From Fischerella thermalis PCC 7521 (GTDB taxonomy: Bacteria; Cyanobacteriota; Cyanobacteriia; Cyanobacteriales; Nostocaceae), in assembly GCF_000317225.1 (NCBI RefSeq), contig NZ_AJLL01000012.1, forward strand, positions 102,064 to 166,063: a DNA stretch of 64,000 bases, read 5' to 3'. The notes under the pieces were generated by a model. That model was not told the DNA's origin and did no database searches. It worked only from the letters and a program-made list of their open reading frames with translations. The translations under genes and the position numbers were made by a program. Positions 7,601 to 16,422 of the stretch are shown here, in pieces (within the stretch, counting starts at the first letter, position 1; the number at the start of each line of letters is the position of its first letter).

Positions 7601-10600
7601 TTATGCTAGCTGACGCAAGCGATCGCGCAAAATTTCAGCTTGTTTTTGGGCTTCTGCTAAGGCGTCTCGTGTTTCCCTTACCACATTTGGCGGGGCTTGT
7701 TCTACAAACTTAGGATTACTTAATCTACCACTGAGGGATTTAATCTCTCCTTCCAACTTTGTTAGGCGCTTTTGCAGTTTGGCGACATAAGCATCTATAT
7801 CTACCACGCCAGCGAGGGGTAGTAGAACTTGTACCGTACCAACCACACCTGCGATCGCTTTTTCTGGTGCTTGTGGTTGTGGTGATACTTCCGATGATGC
7901 CATTTGCTCAGCACTTGGTTTGAACAATTGTTGCCAGAACTTTTGTCGAGCCTCAGCAGACAGTATATTTTGGCCAACAAACCACGTAGCATAACCAAAA
8001 CCTATCACTTCAAAGAAACTTCCCAGCAAAGGAATATCATCAACTGCATCAGCGATCGCTAAACCAAGTCGGAAAAAGTAGATTAACGCAATAGTTACAG
8101 CAATATTCTCCCAACCAATCCGGGGTTTTTCTGTTGGTTGCTGACTTTCACCACCAGTAATTGTTAAATTCTCAACCTTCGCCAAATCTTGAATATAAGA
8201 TTGTCCGGCGGTGAGAATTTGCCTTTCCTTCTTACTGTCAGTTTGCAAGTTGACATTTACCCTTGCTCCTGGTTTTACATCTGCTTCGGCGCGCAAGTTG
8301 CGGATTGTGCGGATTGTAGCAATCAACAGTTCAAACTGTTCTTCTAATTCAGAATCAATGAAATTTGTCTGTGCTTCTGGATACAATTGCCGAGATAAAC
8401 TTTGCTTAGTCTCTGCTCCTTGTTGAGTGAGAGTGTGCCAAATTTCTTCCGTAATATGAGGCATAAAAGGACTAAGCAGTTTCAAAATCCCTTCCAGCAC
8501 GTATGCCAAAGTTTGTTGTGCTACCCGTCGTGATATCGGATCAGCATTCTTTTGCAGGCGAGATTTGACGAGTTCAATATACCAGTCGCAAAAATCACCC
8601 CAGATGAACTCATACAAACCCTTAGCAGCTTCACCCAGCCCGTAATTATCCAGATAATTGCGGGTTTGCTGCACAACACGATGGTAACGCGAAAGAATCC
8701 AGCGATCGCTTAACTCTGTAGGATTAGGTTCACCCAACTGCTGCGGCGTCTGTCCATCCAAATTCATCATCACAAACCGTGCCGCATTCCACAGCTTGTT
8801 AGCAAAGTTGCGGGATGCTTCCACCGACGGCGACTCATCCGTCTTACGGTTGTAGTCCATGCGGATATCTTGACCAGCACCAGCTACTTCCTTAATCATC
8901 GTGTAGCGCAGGGCATCCGTACCGTACTTCTCAATCAAAATCAACGGGTCAATACCATTACCCTTAGTCTTAGACTGCTTTTGACCATTTTCATCCAACA
9001 CCAACCCGTGGATGTAAACATCCTTAAACGGCATTTGACCAGTAAAATGTCCTGCCATCATCGTCATTCTGGCAACCCAGAAAAAGATAATGTCGAAGCC
9101 GGTCACCAAAGTACTAGTAGGGTAATAAGTCGCTAAATCCGGGGTTTGTTCCGGCCATCCCAAAGTGGAAAACGGCCAAAGTCCAGAAGAAAACCAAGTA
9201 TCCAGTACATCTGGATCTTGTTCTACCTTGACATTTTCACCAAATTGTGATTCTAACATTTCCCGTGCTTCTGTTTCACTCCGCGCCACCACAAACGGCG
9301 TGTTCTCAGTAATCTCACCGCCCGTTTCACTCACAGCGTACCAAGCCGGAATTTGGTGTCCCCACCACAATTGCCGGGAAATACACCAATCCTTCAACTT
9401 CACCAACCAATCACGATAAACCTTCGTCCAGCGTTGAGGTACAAACCGGGGGGAATTTTTCTCATCCAGGAATTCCAGCGCCCGGTCTGCCAGTGGGCGA
9501 ATTTTGACAAACCACTGGGTTGACAGCAAAGGTTCCACAGGCACTTTACCACGCTCACTATAAGGAACCGAATGCTTATAATCTTCCACCTTCACCAGAA
9601 AACCATCTGCTTCTAGACGAGCAACCACATTCTTTCTGGCAACAAAGCGGTCTTGTCCTTGAAACTCGCCGGCATTCTCATTCAGAGAGCCGTCCTTATT
9701 CATAATATTGATAAATGGCAGACTGTGACGCTTGCCCATTTCAAAATCATTCGGATCATGGGCAGGAGTCACCTTCACACAACCAGTTCCGAAAGTCGGG
9801 TCAACCAACTCATCGCCAATAATCGGAATTTCCCGATTCATAATTGGCAGCGTGATAGTCTTCCCAATCAAATGCTGATAACGTTCATCATTGGGATTCA
9901 CCGCCACCGCCGTATCACCCAGCATGGTTTCTGGTCGAGTCGTCGCCACCTCCACATAACCAGAACCATCACTCAACGGATAACGGAAGTGCCAAAGATG
10001 ACCATCAACCTCTTTCGCATCCACTTCCAAATCAGAAACAGCTGATTGTGACTCTGGACACCAGTTGACTAAGTATTTGCCACGATAAATCAGCCCTTCT
10101 TCGTAGAGACGGTTAAAAGCTTCCAAAACAGCTTTGCTTAAACCTGCATCCAGGGTAAAGCGTTCCCGCGACCAATCTACAGATACACCCAAACGTCGCA
10201 GTTGGTTGACAATTGTCCCCCCAGATTCCCTCTTCCACTGCCAAGCTCTTTCTAAAAACTTCTCACGTCCTAATTCATAGCGAGTTTTACCCTCTACCTT
10301 GAGTTGCTTTTCCAGCATTGTATGGACGGCGATACTGGCGTGGTCAGTTCCGGGCAGATAGAGAGCATTATCTCCTTTCATGCGGTGATAGCGCACGAGG
10401 GTATCAATCAAACTATTGTCAAAAGCGTGACCCATATGCAGGCTACCGGTGACGTTGGGCGGTGGGATGACGATGCAATAAGGTTCACCGCCTGCGTGGG
10501 GGTCGGCTTTGTAGGTTTGATTTTCTTCCCAAAATTTTTGCCATTTGGCTTCGGTGGTAAAGGGATCGTATCGATCAGGGAGATTAGTAATTGTTGCGGT

Positions 10601-10603
10601 CAT
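7601..10603 (-). CDS. valS: Valyl-tRNA synthetase with membrane-anchoring CAAD insertion
   Basis: This 1000-residue class I synthetase charges tRNA-Val. The HIGH motif is HMGH at residues 56-59 ([14 protein letters not shown]). The KMSKS equivalent is the divergent KQSKT near residue 542. The editing domain and anticodon-binding domain follow in the normal order, and a coiled-coil tRNA-binding arm closes the protein ([19 protein letters not shown]). Between the anticodon domain and this arm, residues ~822-898 form an extra segment with two hydrophobic stretches ([18 protein letters not shown] and [19 protein letters not shown]). This is the cyanobacterial CAAD domain, reported to anchor synthetases to thylakoid membranes. 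The start ATG is at 10601-10603. Confidence 0.96.
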   Translation of the reverse strand: MTATITNLPDRYDPFTTEAKWQKFWEENQTYKADPHAGGEPYCIVIPPPNVTGSLHMGHAFDNSLIDTLVRYHRMKGDNALYLPGTDHASIAVHTMLEKQLKVEGKTRYELGREKFLERAWQWKRESGGTIVNQLRRLGVSVDWSRERFTLDAGLSKAVLEAFNRLYEEGLIYRGKYLVNWCPESQSAVSDLEVDAKEVDGHLWHFRYPLSDGSGYVEVATTRPETMLGDTAVAVNPNDERYQHLIGKTITLPIMNREIPIIGDELVDPTFGTGCVKVTPAHDPNDFEMGKRHSLPFINIMNKDGSLNENAGEFQGQDRFVARKNVVARLEADGFLVKVEDYKHSVPYSERGKVPVEPLLSTQWFVKIRPLADRALEFLDEKNSPRFVPQRWTKVYRDWLVKLKDWCISRQLWWGHQIPAWYAVSETGGEITENTPFVVARSETEAREMLESQFGENVKVEQDPDVLDTWFSSGLWPFSTLGWPEQTPDLATYYPTSTLVTGFDIIFFWVARMTMMAGHFTGQMPFKDVYIHGLVLDENGQKQSKTKGNGIDPLILIEKYGTDALRYTMIKEVAGAGQDIRMDYNRKTDESPSVEASRNFANKLWNAARFVMMNLDGQTPQQLGEPNPTELSDRWILSRYHRVVQQTRNYLDNYGLGEAAKGLYEFIWGDFCDWYIELVKSRLQKNADPISRRVAQQTLAYVLEGILKLLSPFMPHITEEIWHTLTQQGAETKQSLSRQLYPEAQTNFIDSELEEQFELLIATIRTIRNLRAEADVKPGARVNVNLQTDSKKERQILTAGQSYIQDLAKVENLTITGGESQQPTEKPRIGWENIAVTIALIYFFRLGLAIADAVDDIPLLGSFFEVIGFGYATWFVGQNILSAEARQKFWQQLFKPSAEQMASSEVSPQPQAPEKAIAGVVGTVQVLLPLAGVVDIDAYVAKLQKRLTKLEGEIKSLSGRLSNPKFVEQAPPNVVRETRDALAEAQKQAEILRDRLRQLA

Positions 10604-10665
10604 GCTGGGAAAACTAAGTGCGGAAGGACTTTAATAAATTTTGCCACAGGGTTGGAGTGTGTTTT

Positions 10666-11088
10666 ATGGAAATGAACCGCAGAGGCGCAGAGGGCGCAGA
10701 GAAAAGAGAGTTAGGAGAGGAGATGAGTCGGCTGACAGGAATGGTAATTGGTGCAGCGATTGAGGTGCATCGGTTATTAGGGCCGGGGTTTTTGGAGTCG
10801 GTGTATCACCAAGCTTTAAGGTTTGAGTTTGAGATGCGGGGGATACCTCACAAGTTTAAGCACCCTGTAGCAGTTAAATATAAAAATCATCAAGTTGGCG
10901 AGGGCGAATTAGATTTTCTCGTTAGTGATCTCCTTATCGTTGAATTGAAAGCTGTGGAAAGGTTAGCCCCCATTCACGAAGCACAAGTCATGTCTTACTT
11001 AAAAATGACCAAAAACTCACTCGGTCTACTCATCAACTTTAACGTTCCTCTCCTGAAAGAAGGTATAAAACGCATCATCCTCTCCTAA
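10666..11088 (+). CDS. GxxExxY protein (PD-(D/E)XK-like family)
   Basis: This is a protein of about 140 residues. The family signature GFLESVY lies in GPGFLESVYHQAL, followed by GELDFLVSDLLIVELKAVE, the D...ExK core expected of a PD-(D/E)XK nuclease-like fold. The role of GxxExxY proteins is unknown, and no methylase or helicase partner is present. The first residues (MEMNRRGAEGAEKRELGEEM) are translated from the left arm of a 48-bp inverted repeat, and the right arm overlaps the stop codon. The true functional N-terminus may therefore be the internal Met in EEMSRLTGM. An earlier in-frame start at 10618 is unlikely because it overlaps the valS promoter region. Confidence 0.75.
   Translation: MEMNRRGAEGAEKRELGEEMSRLTGMVIGAAIEVHRLLGPGFLESVYHQALRFEFEMRGIPHKFKHPVAVKYKNHQVGEGELDFLVSDLLIVELKAVERLAPIHEAQVMSYLKMTKNSLGLLINFNVPLLKEGIKRIILS
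10671..10718. repeat. Left arm of a 48-bp inverted repeat around the GxxExxY gene
   Basis: The arm begins aatgaaccgcagaggcgcag and continues to ...ttaggaga. It pairs with 11082-11129 in inverted orientation with only a few mismatches. The core gcagaggcgcagagggcgca belongs to a dispersed family in this window. Confidence 0.8.
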
Positions 11089-11129
11089 ATCTCTTTTCTC
11101 TGTGTCCTCTGCGTCTGGTGCGGTTCATT
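11082..11129. repeat. Right arm of the inverted repeat around the GxxExxY gene
   Basis: Read on the minus strand this is aatgaaccgcaccagacgca ... tttaggaga, nearly identical to 10671-10718. It covers the stop codon of the GxxExxY gene. Confidence 0.8.
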
Positions 11130-11209
11130 AAAAAATAACACCATAAAGCGAAATCTACCCCCAACCCTTGTATTTATTTATTGATCAATTTCTACCTTAT
11201 ACCCAAAGT

Positions 11210-11506
11210 ATGAAACTCAAACCTAGCTTATTCCAACTCATCGTTGTCTTAATGACAGTATCACTACTGGCTTCCTGTACCACAAGCTCAAATACAAATC
11301 AGTCATACTGCAACAATCCGCAACAATCTGCACAGCAAGCTGATGACTGTGATGATGACTCTGGTGGTCATAGCAGCAGTCACCATCGTTCTAGCACTTA
11401 CAGAAGTAAGTCTGGTACTTCCACGACAAAGAGCAAATCTAGCAGTTCTAAAGTAGGGCGTGGTGGTTTTGGTAGTTTCGGTAGTGGTAGTCGGGTGAGT
11501 GGATAA
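11210..11506 (+). CDS. Small Ser/Gly-rich lipoprotein, YgiB/DUF1190-like tail
   Basis: This 98-residue protein has a lipoprotein signal peptide (LIVVLMTVSLLASC), with the lipobox LASC at residues ~19-22. The mature part is polar (CNNPQQSAQQADDCDDDSGG), then Ser/Lys rich, and ends in SKVGRGGFGSFGSGSR. As I recall, an RGGFG tail also occurs in E. coli YgiB (DUF1190), whose gene precedes the ATP-grasp gene ygiC. The downstream gene here is a YgiC-family ATP-grasp protein starting 13 bases after this stop, so the pair matches that arrangement. The start MKLKPSLF (11210) is chosen because it begins the signal peptide. Function unknown; the YgiB link rests on the tail and neighbour. Confidence 0.75.
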   Translation: MKLKPSLFQLIVVLMTVSLLASCTTSSNTNQSYCNNPQQSAQQADDCDDDSGGHSSSHHRSSTYRSKSGTSTTKSKSSSSKVGRGGFGSFGSGSRVSG

Positions 11507-11519
11507 AGTGAGTAGTACG

Positions 11520-12779
11520 ATGAATATTTTTGATTGTCCCCAGCGCGATCGCTTGTTTGGCTCGATGAAAATGGGTTGGTATAATGTTTGCCCAATTGAT
11601 GAAACAACGGGTATGCTGTTGACTGAGCAAGCAAGTCCTTATGCTCTTTACCATTGTCAGCAAGTTTCGCCGCAAACTATCAGGGAAATTAAGCAAGCTT
11701 CGGAAGTTGTTGGTTGTGTACTGATGCAAGCTTGGTCGGTGATTCGCAATCTTGATGAGGAAGCGTTACTTTATTATGGTTTTCCCGAAGAAAGTATCAG
11801 GTTGGTGAAGTATGATGCGCTTGCACCTTTTTGTATGCGTCTTGATTGGTGCTGGAATGAACAAACTGGGGTGAAGAAGGTTGTGGAAACTAATCCCCAA
11901 ACGCCGAGTTTCTGGTTTGAATGTACGGTTGGGAATCATAGGGTTGCAGAACATTTTGGCTTGCGATCGCCTGATGTAAATGCTCACGATACGCTCAAGT
12001 TTACACTCAATCAGCATATAAAAAGGGCAGCAGTATTTTTAGATAAACCGTTTGAGGAATGTGAAGTTGTTTTTACTACTTTAAATAATGCGGAGGATTT
12101 AGGAACGATGCAATGGTTAAGTAGCCATGTGCATCGAAGTACTATTATGCCGCTGGAATTTTTGCGGATTCAAGATGGTAAATGTTTATTTGACCAAAGA
12201 ACTGGCAAATCTATAGATATATTATTTATGTGGTATCCGCTAGAATGGGCAATCCATGATACTGATGAAAATGGCGAAAGATTATGGCCGGCTTTGGAAA
12301 AGTTGATTTTGGAAAGAAAGGTTGTGATTGTGAATTTTGGTTCGGCTTTTGCACTGCAACCAAAGAGTGTATTTGCTTTAATTTATGATTTGGGATTGGA
12401 TTTTTTTAGTGGTAAAGATGCAGAGACAATTTTTGAATATTTCCCTAAGACGTCATTGAATAAAAATGATATCAGGGATTCCTATTTTGCTAAACCAATT
12501 TTAGGCAGGGAAGGTGAGGGTGGATTTGCTGTCAATTCTGGAAGAATAACTGCAAAAAGTACCAGTAATAATCCATGGTACACGGAACAAGCTTATGTTT
12601 ATCAAGAGTTATTAGAGTTTCCCAAGGTAGAAATTGTTGGGCAATCTATGACTGCTGTTTGGGGTGCTTGGTTATATAACAATGGCTATGACAAGTTTAT
12701 TGCTGGTGGTTTAGGAATGCGCGTTTCTGAGGGAGAAATTACAGATAATATCGCCTATTGGTGTCCGGTTGGGTGTTAA
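11520..12779 (+). CDS. Glutathionylspermidine synthase-family ATP-grasp protein (YgiC/YjfC-like)
   Basis: This protein of 419 residues belongs to the GSP_synth ATP-grasp family: MGWYNV near the N-terminus, then PDVNAHDTLKF, VIVNFGSAFALQPKSVFALI, FAKPILGREGEGGFAV (the phosphate-binding region of the fold) and a C-terminal WLYNNGYDKFIAGGLGMRVS. Family members ligate an amine or peptide to a carboxylate using ATP. E. coli YgiC and YjfC lack the amidase domain of true Gss, and their substrate is unknown; that amidase is absent here too. It is translated right after the small lipoprotein gene, with MNIFDCPQRD as the preferred start. Confidence 0.85.
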   Translation: MNIFDCPQRDRLFGSMKMGWYNVCPIDETTGMLLTEQASPYALYHCQQVSPQTIREIKQASEVVGCVLMQAWSVIRNLDEEALLYYGFPEESIRLVKYDALAPFCMRLDWCWNEQTGVKKVVETNPQTPSFWFECTVGNHRVAEHFGLRSPDVNAHDTLKFTLNQHIKRAAVFLDKPFEECEVVFTTLNNAEDLGTMQWLSSHVHRSTIMPLEFLRIQDGKCLFDQRTGKSIDILFMWYPLEWAIHDTDENGERLWPALEKLILERKVVIVNFGSAFALQPKSVFALIYDLGLDFFSGKDAETIFEYFPKTSLNKNDIRDSYFAKPILGREGEGGFAVNSGRITAKSTSNNPWYTEQAYVYQELLEFPKVEIVGQSMTAVWGAWLYNNGYDKFIAGGLGMRVSEGEITDNIAYWCPVGC

Positions 12780-12921
12780 TCTGTAGTATTAACTGTTCCT
12801 GGTATGATTTCTGTGCTATTTATTCATTGAAAGGAAGAAAAAATAGTATAGTATTTTCAGGTAGGGAAGGCGATCGCATTCTTCGTTCCGTATTATTTCA
12901 CAATCTCAGATTCAAAATAAT

Positions 12922-12966
12922 ATGAGTTATGTTTTAGGAATAGATGGTGGTAGCAGTATAACATAA
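12922..12966 (+). pseudogene. Remnant of a BadF/BadG-type ATPase (N-acetylglucosamine kinase-like) gene
   Basis: A 14-codon frame reads MSYVLGIDGGSSIT and stops. This is very close to the first residues of sugar-kinase/BadF-type ATPases (VLGIDGGGSKT, phosphate-1 motif). No continuation is seen before the next gene at 13010. It is best explained as the surviving 5' end of a deleted gene; chance similarity cannot be excluded for so short a stretch. Confidence 0.4.
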
Positions 12967-13009
12967 CTGAGTGGTCGTTCAGTCCCTCGGCTAAGAACAA
13001 AGTATAATT

Positions 13010-13390
13010 ATGACAAAAGTCACAGCGCAAGAAATAGCACAGTTTCGCTCTCAGTTAGCAGAAAATTCCACGGTGATGGAAGCATTAGATGTCATTGAGG
13101 ATTGTGATGGTGATTTGGAAGATGCAACAATGACACTAGCCATTCGAGCCGGACAACAGCCGGAAACAGGTAACTCAGAGTGGTTGGACGCTTTGGCGAA
13201 AAAGTGGCGTGCTGTAATTTGCGAACAAGAATTTCGTGAGGACTTGCTTCAAGGTTCAGTCCAAGGGATGATGACACAGTTAAAAACAATATCCACGTTT
13301 CCGCAAATTTTAGCAACACCAGTTTTGATGTATGTCCTCAAACAAGGTGTTAATACTTTTTGTGAACCACTAGATGAAGTGTTAGAGTAA
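13010..13390 (+). CDS. Unknown 126-residue protein
   Basis: The protein is not recognised. Residues ~8-50 (IAQFRSQLAENSTVMEALDV, then DCDGDLEDATMTLAIRAG) look like a small helical bundle reminiscent of UBA-like folds. A Trp-containing middle follows (WLDALAKKWRAVICEQEF) and then a hydrophobic C-terminal part (FPQILATPVLMYVLKQGV). It has no signal peptide. It sits alone between the ATP-grasp gene and another small unknown gene, all on the plus strand, with heptamer repeats after its stop. Confidence 0.65.
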   Translation: MTKVTAQEIAQFRSQLAENSTVMEALDVIEDCDGDLEDATMTLAIRAGQQPETGNSEWLDALAKKWRAVICEQEFREDLLQGSVQGMMTQLKTISTFPQILATPVLMYVLKQGVNTFCEPLDEVLE

Positions 13391-13515
13391 GGGTCATTGT
13401 TGTTTGTTATTTGTTGTTTGTTCCAATCAACCACCGACTGCGAACCACTAACTAATCACTACTGATACCCTGTTAATTAGGGCAAATTTTACTTGAGACA
13501 ACTGTTGTTATATCA

Positions 13516-14010
13516 ATGAATTACCTGATTGCCGTATTAGCAGACCGTATTCAAGCCGAAGCAGCTTACTTAGCCTTAAAAAAAGAAGGCATAAAAGGTA
13601 CAATTCTCGGTAAGGGTTACAAAAGCGCCGATGAATTTGGCTTAATTGACCCCAAAGAAGTTGCTCAAAAGCAAGCAAGACTGATGGCTTTTTGGCTAAT
13701 ACCTTTTGGATTTTTTGCAGGAGCTACTTTTAACATTATTACAGGGTTAGATACCTTTGCCTGGGCGGGTGAAATCGGCAATCATGTTGTTGCAGGGTTG
13801 CTGGGAGCTGCGAGTGGGGCTTTAGGGAGTGTATTTGTTGGTGGAGGAATAGGTCTAATTGCTGGTAGTGGCGACGCTTTACCTTACCGCAATCGCTTGA
13901 ATGAAGGTAAATACTTAATAGTGGTGCAAGGTTCAGATAGTATTCACCGTCAAGCGACTCGGATTTTGCGTCAGTTTGAGCCTGAAAATATTCAAGGTTA
14001 TAAAGAGTAG
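13516..14010 (+). CDS. Unknown membrane protein with glycine-rich hydrophobic centre
   Basis: In this 164-residue protein the N-terminal ~55 residues are soluble (MNYLIAVLADRIQAEAAYLA), with Lys/Gly-rich KKEGIKGTILGKGYK. The centre holds two or three hydrophobic segments (LMAFWLIPFGFFAGATFNI and VVAGLLGAASGALGSVFVGG). A soluble tail (YLIVVQGSDSIHRQATRILR) closes it. The layout, a ferredoxin-like half flanking a Gly-zipper membrane hairpin, resembles general-stress-protein-17M-like proteins, but I cannot assign it. The following S4-domain gene starts 73 bases downstream. Confidence 0.65.
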   Translation: MNYLIAVLADRIQAEAAYLALKKEGIKGTILGKGYKSADEFGLIDPKEVAQKQARLMAFWLIPFGFFAGATFNIITGLDTFAWAGEIGNHVVAGLLGAASGALGSVFVGGGIGLIAGSGDALPYRNRLNEGKYLIVVQGSDSIHRQATRILRQFEPENIQGYKE

Positions 14011-14083
14011 TTTTAGTTGTTTGTTGTTTAGAAAAATAACCAACTATCAACTACCAACTATCAACTACCAAAAGAATGAAATA

Positions 14084-14863
14084 ATGCTACCAAGGGAAGA
14101 ACTTTTAAAAGGTATTGAAAATAGAGATACTGTTGCTCGTGTAATTGATCAAGCTGAGCAAGCGATTAAAACTTGGGAAGTAGTTTTGACTGATTTTCTT
14201 TCTCCTCCAGAGTTAGCAGAAATTCAACGGGTATTTAGTCGCTTAACTGAAGTGCAGTTATTAGCGTGGGGAGGATACCCGCAAGCAGAACGTCAAAGAA
14301 TGGCGATCGCACGCTCGGAACTTCCTTTGGATTTATCTCAAGTTGCGATCGCAGCGTTAGATATTGCTGGAAATTTTCTGTTTGATACTGCGACTCACCG
14401 CGACTTTTTAGGCGCAATGTTGGGAACTGGTATTATCCGCGAAAAGACGGGGGATATTATTGTTTTAGGTGAACGGGGAGCGCAGGCGATTGTTGTACCG
14501 GAATTGGTAGAATTTTTGGAAATGAACCTCAAGCAGGTACGTTCAGTTCCTGTCAAAACTCAACGCATTGATTTAAGCGAGTTAAAAGTACGAGAACCGA
14601 AGAAAAAAGAATTAACTACTGTCGAAGCTTCTTTAAGATTAGATGCGATCGCCTCAGCTGGGTTTGGCATGTCCCGCAGTAAAATGGTGGAGTTAATTGA
14701 TGGTGGTGATGTACGCGTCAATTGGAAAGAAATCACTCAAGCTAATTCTCAAGTCAAAACAGGGGATTTAATTGCCATTCGCGGTAAAGGGCGTTTAGAA
14801 GTTGGAGACATTGCTGTTACAAAAAAAGACAGATATCGCGTGCAATTGACTCGTTATATGTAG
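14084..14863 (+). CDS. Photosystem II S4 domain protein
   Basis: This protein of 259 residues has an N-terminal region characteristic of a cyanobacterial/plastid family (MLPREELLKGIENRDTVARV, LPLDLSQVAIAALDIAGNF, ATHRDFLGAMLGTGI) and a C-terminal S4 RNA-binding domain (ASLRLDAIASAGFGMSRSKM, LIDGGDVRVNWKE). Comparable proteins are annotated as photosystem II S4 domain proteins; they probably bind RNA, and the photosystem link is not shown by sequence. The start at MLPREEL (14084) replaces a longer reading that overlaps the previous gene and translates caactaccaac repeats. Confidence 0.85.
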   Translation: MLPREELLKGIENRDTVARVIDQAEQAIKTWEVVLTDFLSPPELAEIQRVFSRLTEVQLLAWGGYPQAERQRMAIARSELPLDLSQVAIAALDIAGNFLFDTATHRDFLGAMLGTGIIREKTGDIIVLGERGAQAIVVPELVEFLEMNLKQVRSVPVKTQRIDLSELKVREPKKKELTTVEASLRLDAIASAGFGMSRSKMVELIDGGDVRVNWKEITQANSQVKTGDLIAIRGKGRLEVGDIAVTKKDRYRVQLTRYM

Positions 14864-14920
14864 TTGTTGGTTTGTAGTTGGTTGTTGTTTGGAAGAATCA
14901 ACAATCAACTACCAACACTT

Positions 14921-15697
14921 TTAAGCTTTAAACTGCTTTTCCAAAATATTTAGCAAAGTCTCACGTGGAACTACACTAGCTACTTTGGTAATCAAGTGAG
15001 TCGAAAATCCGCCAATTACAACAGTAGAATCTCCTTTTTCCAAAGCCTTAAGAGTTTCCTTTACCACTTCTTCTGAACTTGATAATTGAGTATTTTTACT
15101 TACAATTGCTGGCGGAAATTTTGCTTCTGTAAAAAAGTTTGTTTCCGTCGGGCCTGGACAACAAACTAAAATGCGAATGCCATATTGACGATTTTCTGCC
15201 CACAATGCTTCACTAAAATGACGCACAAAAGCTTTACTAGCAGAATAAACAGAAAGATATGGTATCGGTTGAAATGCAGCTATAGAAGAAATATTAATGA
15301 TGCTACCTGAACGTCGTTGTCGCATCAGTGGTAAAAATTTATGGGTTAAATCTACTAATGCCAAAACATTTAATTGTACCATTTTAATTTGCCGTTCTTC
15401 ATCTGTTTCGGCAAAGTCTCCGTAATCTCCAAAACCGGCATTGTTAATTAGTAAATCAATTGTCAATGCTTTTTCTTTGGTAAACTCAAAGACAGTATTA
15501 GTAGCACCTGGTTCTGTCAGATCTTTAGCTATTACATCAACTTGAATTTGATATTTTTGGTTTAATTGGTTGGCTAGTTCGTTTAATTTATCTTCTGAAC
15601 GAGCAACAAGAATAAGATAATGATTTTGTGCGGCTAACTCCTCAGCAAAGGCTCTGCCAATACCACTGGAGGCTCCTGTAATTAAAGCAGTCGGCAT
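14921..15697 (-). CDS. Short-chain dehydrogenase/reductase (DltE-like)
   Basis: This 258-residue SDR has the cofactor loop TGASSGIG (residues 7-14), NNAG, the catalytic serine region INISSIAAF and YSASK (catalytic Tyr/Lys). The C-terminus (KALEKGDSTVVIGGFSTHLI) is typical of the 'classical' SDRs close to DltE/YqjQ. The substrate is unknown. It stands alone, converging with the S4-domain gene over a spacer of tandem heptamers (14863-14915). Confidence 0.85.
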   Translation of the reverse strand: MPTALITGASSGIGRAFAEELAAQNHYLILVARSEDKLNELANQLNQKYQIQVDVIAKDLTEPGATNTVFEFTKEKALTIDLLINNAGFGDYGDFAETDEERQIKMVQLNVLALVDLTHKFLPLMRQRRSGSIINISSIAAFQPIPYLSVYSASKAFVRHFSEALWAENRQYGIRILVCCPGPTETNFFTEAKFPPAIVSKNTQLSSSEEVVKETLKALEKGDSTVVIGGFSTHLITKVASVVPRETLLNILEKQFKA

Positions 15698-15917
15698 TTT
15701 AAATGAAACGATAAATTTTAATTATTTTATATATACTAACAATACTTGCTTGATATTGAACCTGCCCAGAGTCATAAGCCGAAAAACTCAAAAGCAGGAT
15801 GAAGTAATGTATATAATTTTTTCGCTGCTCACAGTAACAATAAAATCCTCGTATCCTTAGTATTCTAGATACAATACCTACCTAACTCTCAGTATAGGTA
15901 GGGTAATTCAATTATGA

Positions 15918-16181
15918 CTATGCTACTTCCCTTAGTTTTGGCTTTTCGTTCACATCTGAAACATTCAAGGATAATTGTTCGGTCTGAACTACAGTAGCTT
16001 GTTCTAAAACTTTTACTTCGATATTTACACTCACCAAATAGCTACCTGTGTCAGCGCCAACAGCCTCAGCCACTAGTTTGGCAAGATCTGGACGCTTGGC
16101 TGTCAGTGGATCACGTAGAATACATCGATCCCAGTCATGTTTAGCTGTTGGATTGAGGCTGAGAATATAGTGCTTAATCAT
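15918..16181 (-). CDS. Small unknown protein
   Basis: An 87-residue protein (MIKHYILSLNPTAKHDWDRC at its start) that I do not recognise. It alternates short hydrophobic strands with charged residues (SYLVSVNIEVKVLEQATVV), suggesting a small beta-rich fold. The longer reading to 16286 is rejected because the extra residues are Pro/Phe rich, encoded by a purine-rich repeat. It has no clear operon partners. Confidence 0.5.
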   Translation of the reverse strand: MIKHYILSLNPTAKHDWDRCILRDPLTAKRPDLAKLVAEAVGADTGSYLVSVNIEVKVLEQATVVQTEQLSLNVSDVNEKPKLREVA

Positions 16182-16422
16182 ATGGCAAATCCTTGATCCA
16201 TCTCCAGAAGTTTGTCTAGTCGGAGAAAACGGGAAAGGGAAAAGGTAAGGGGATTTAAAATCCTTCCCCCTTTGTTCTTTCCACATTTGACTGAGTGAAT
16301 CCTTTTCTATTATAGTACATAAGTACTATAAATTGGTTATCAGTTATCAAATTCTATGACTCACTGTTAAATGATTTCTAACCACTAGCAACCAACCACC
16401 AACAACCAACAATCAACCACTA

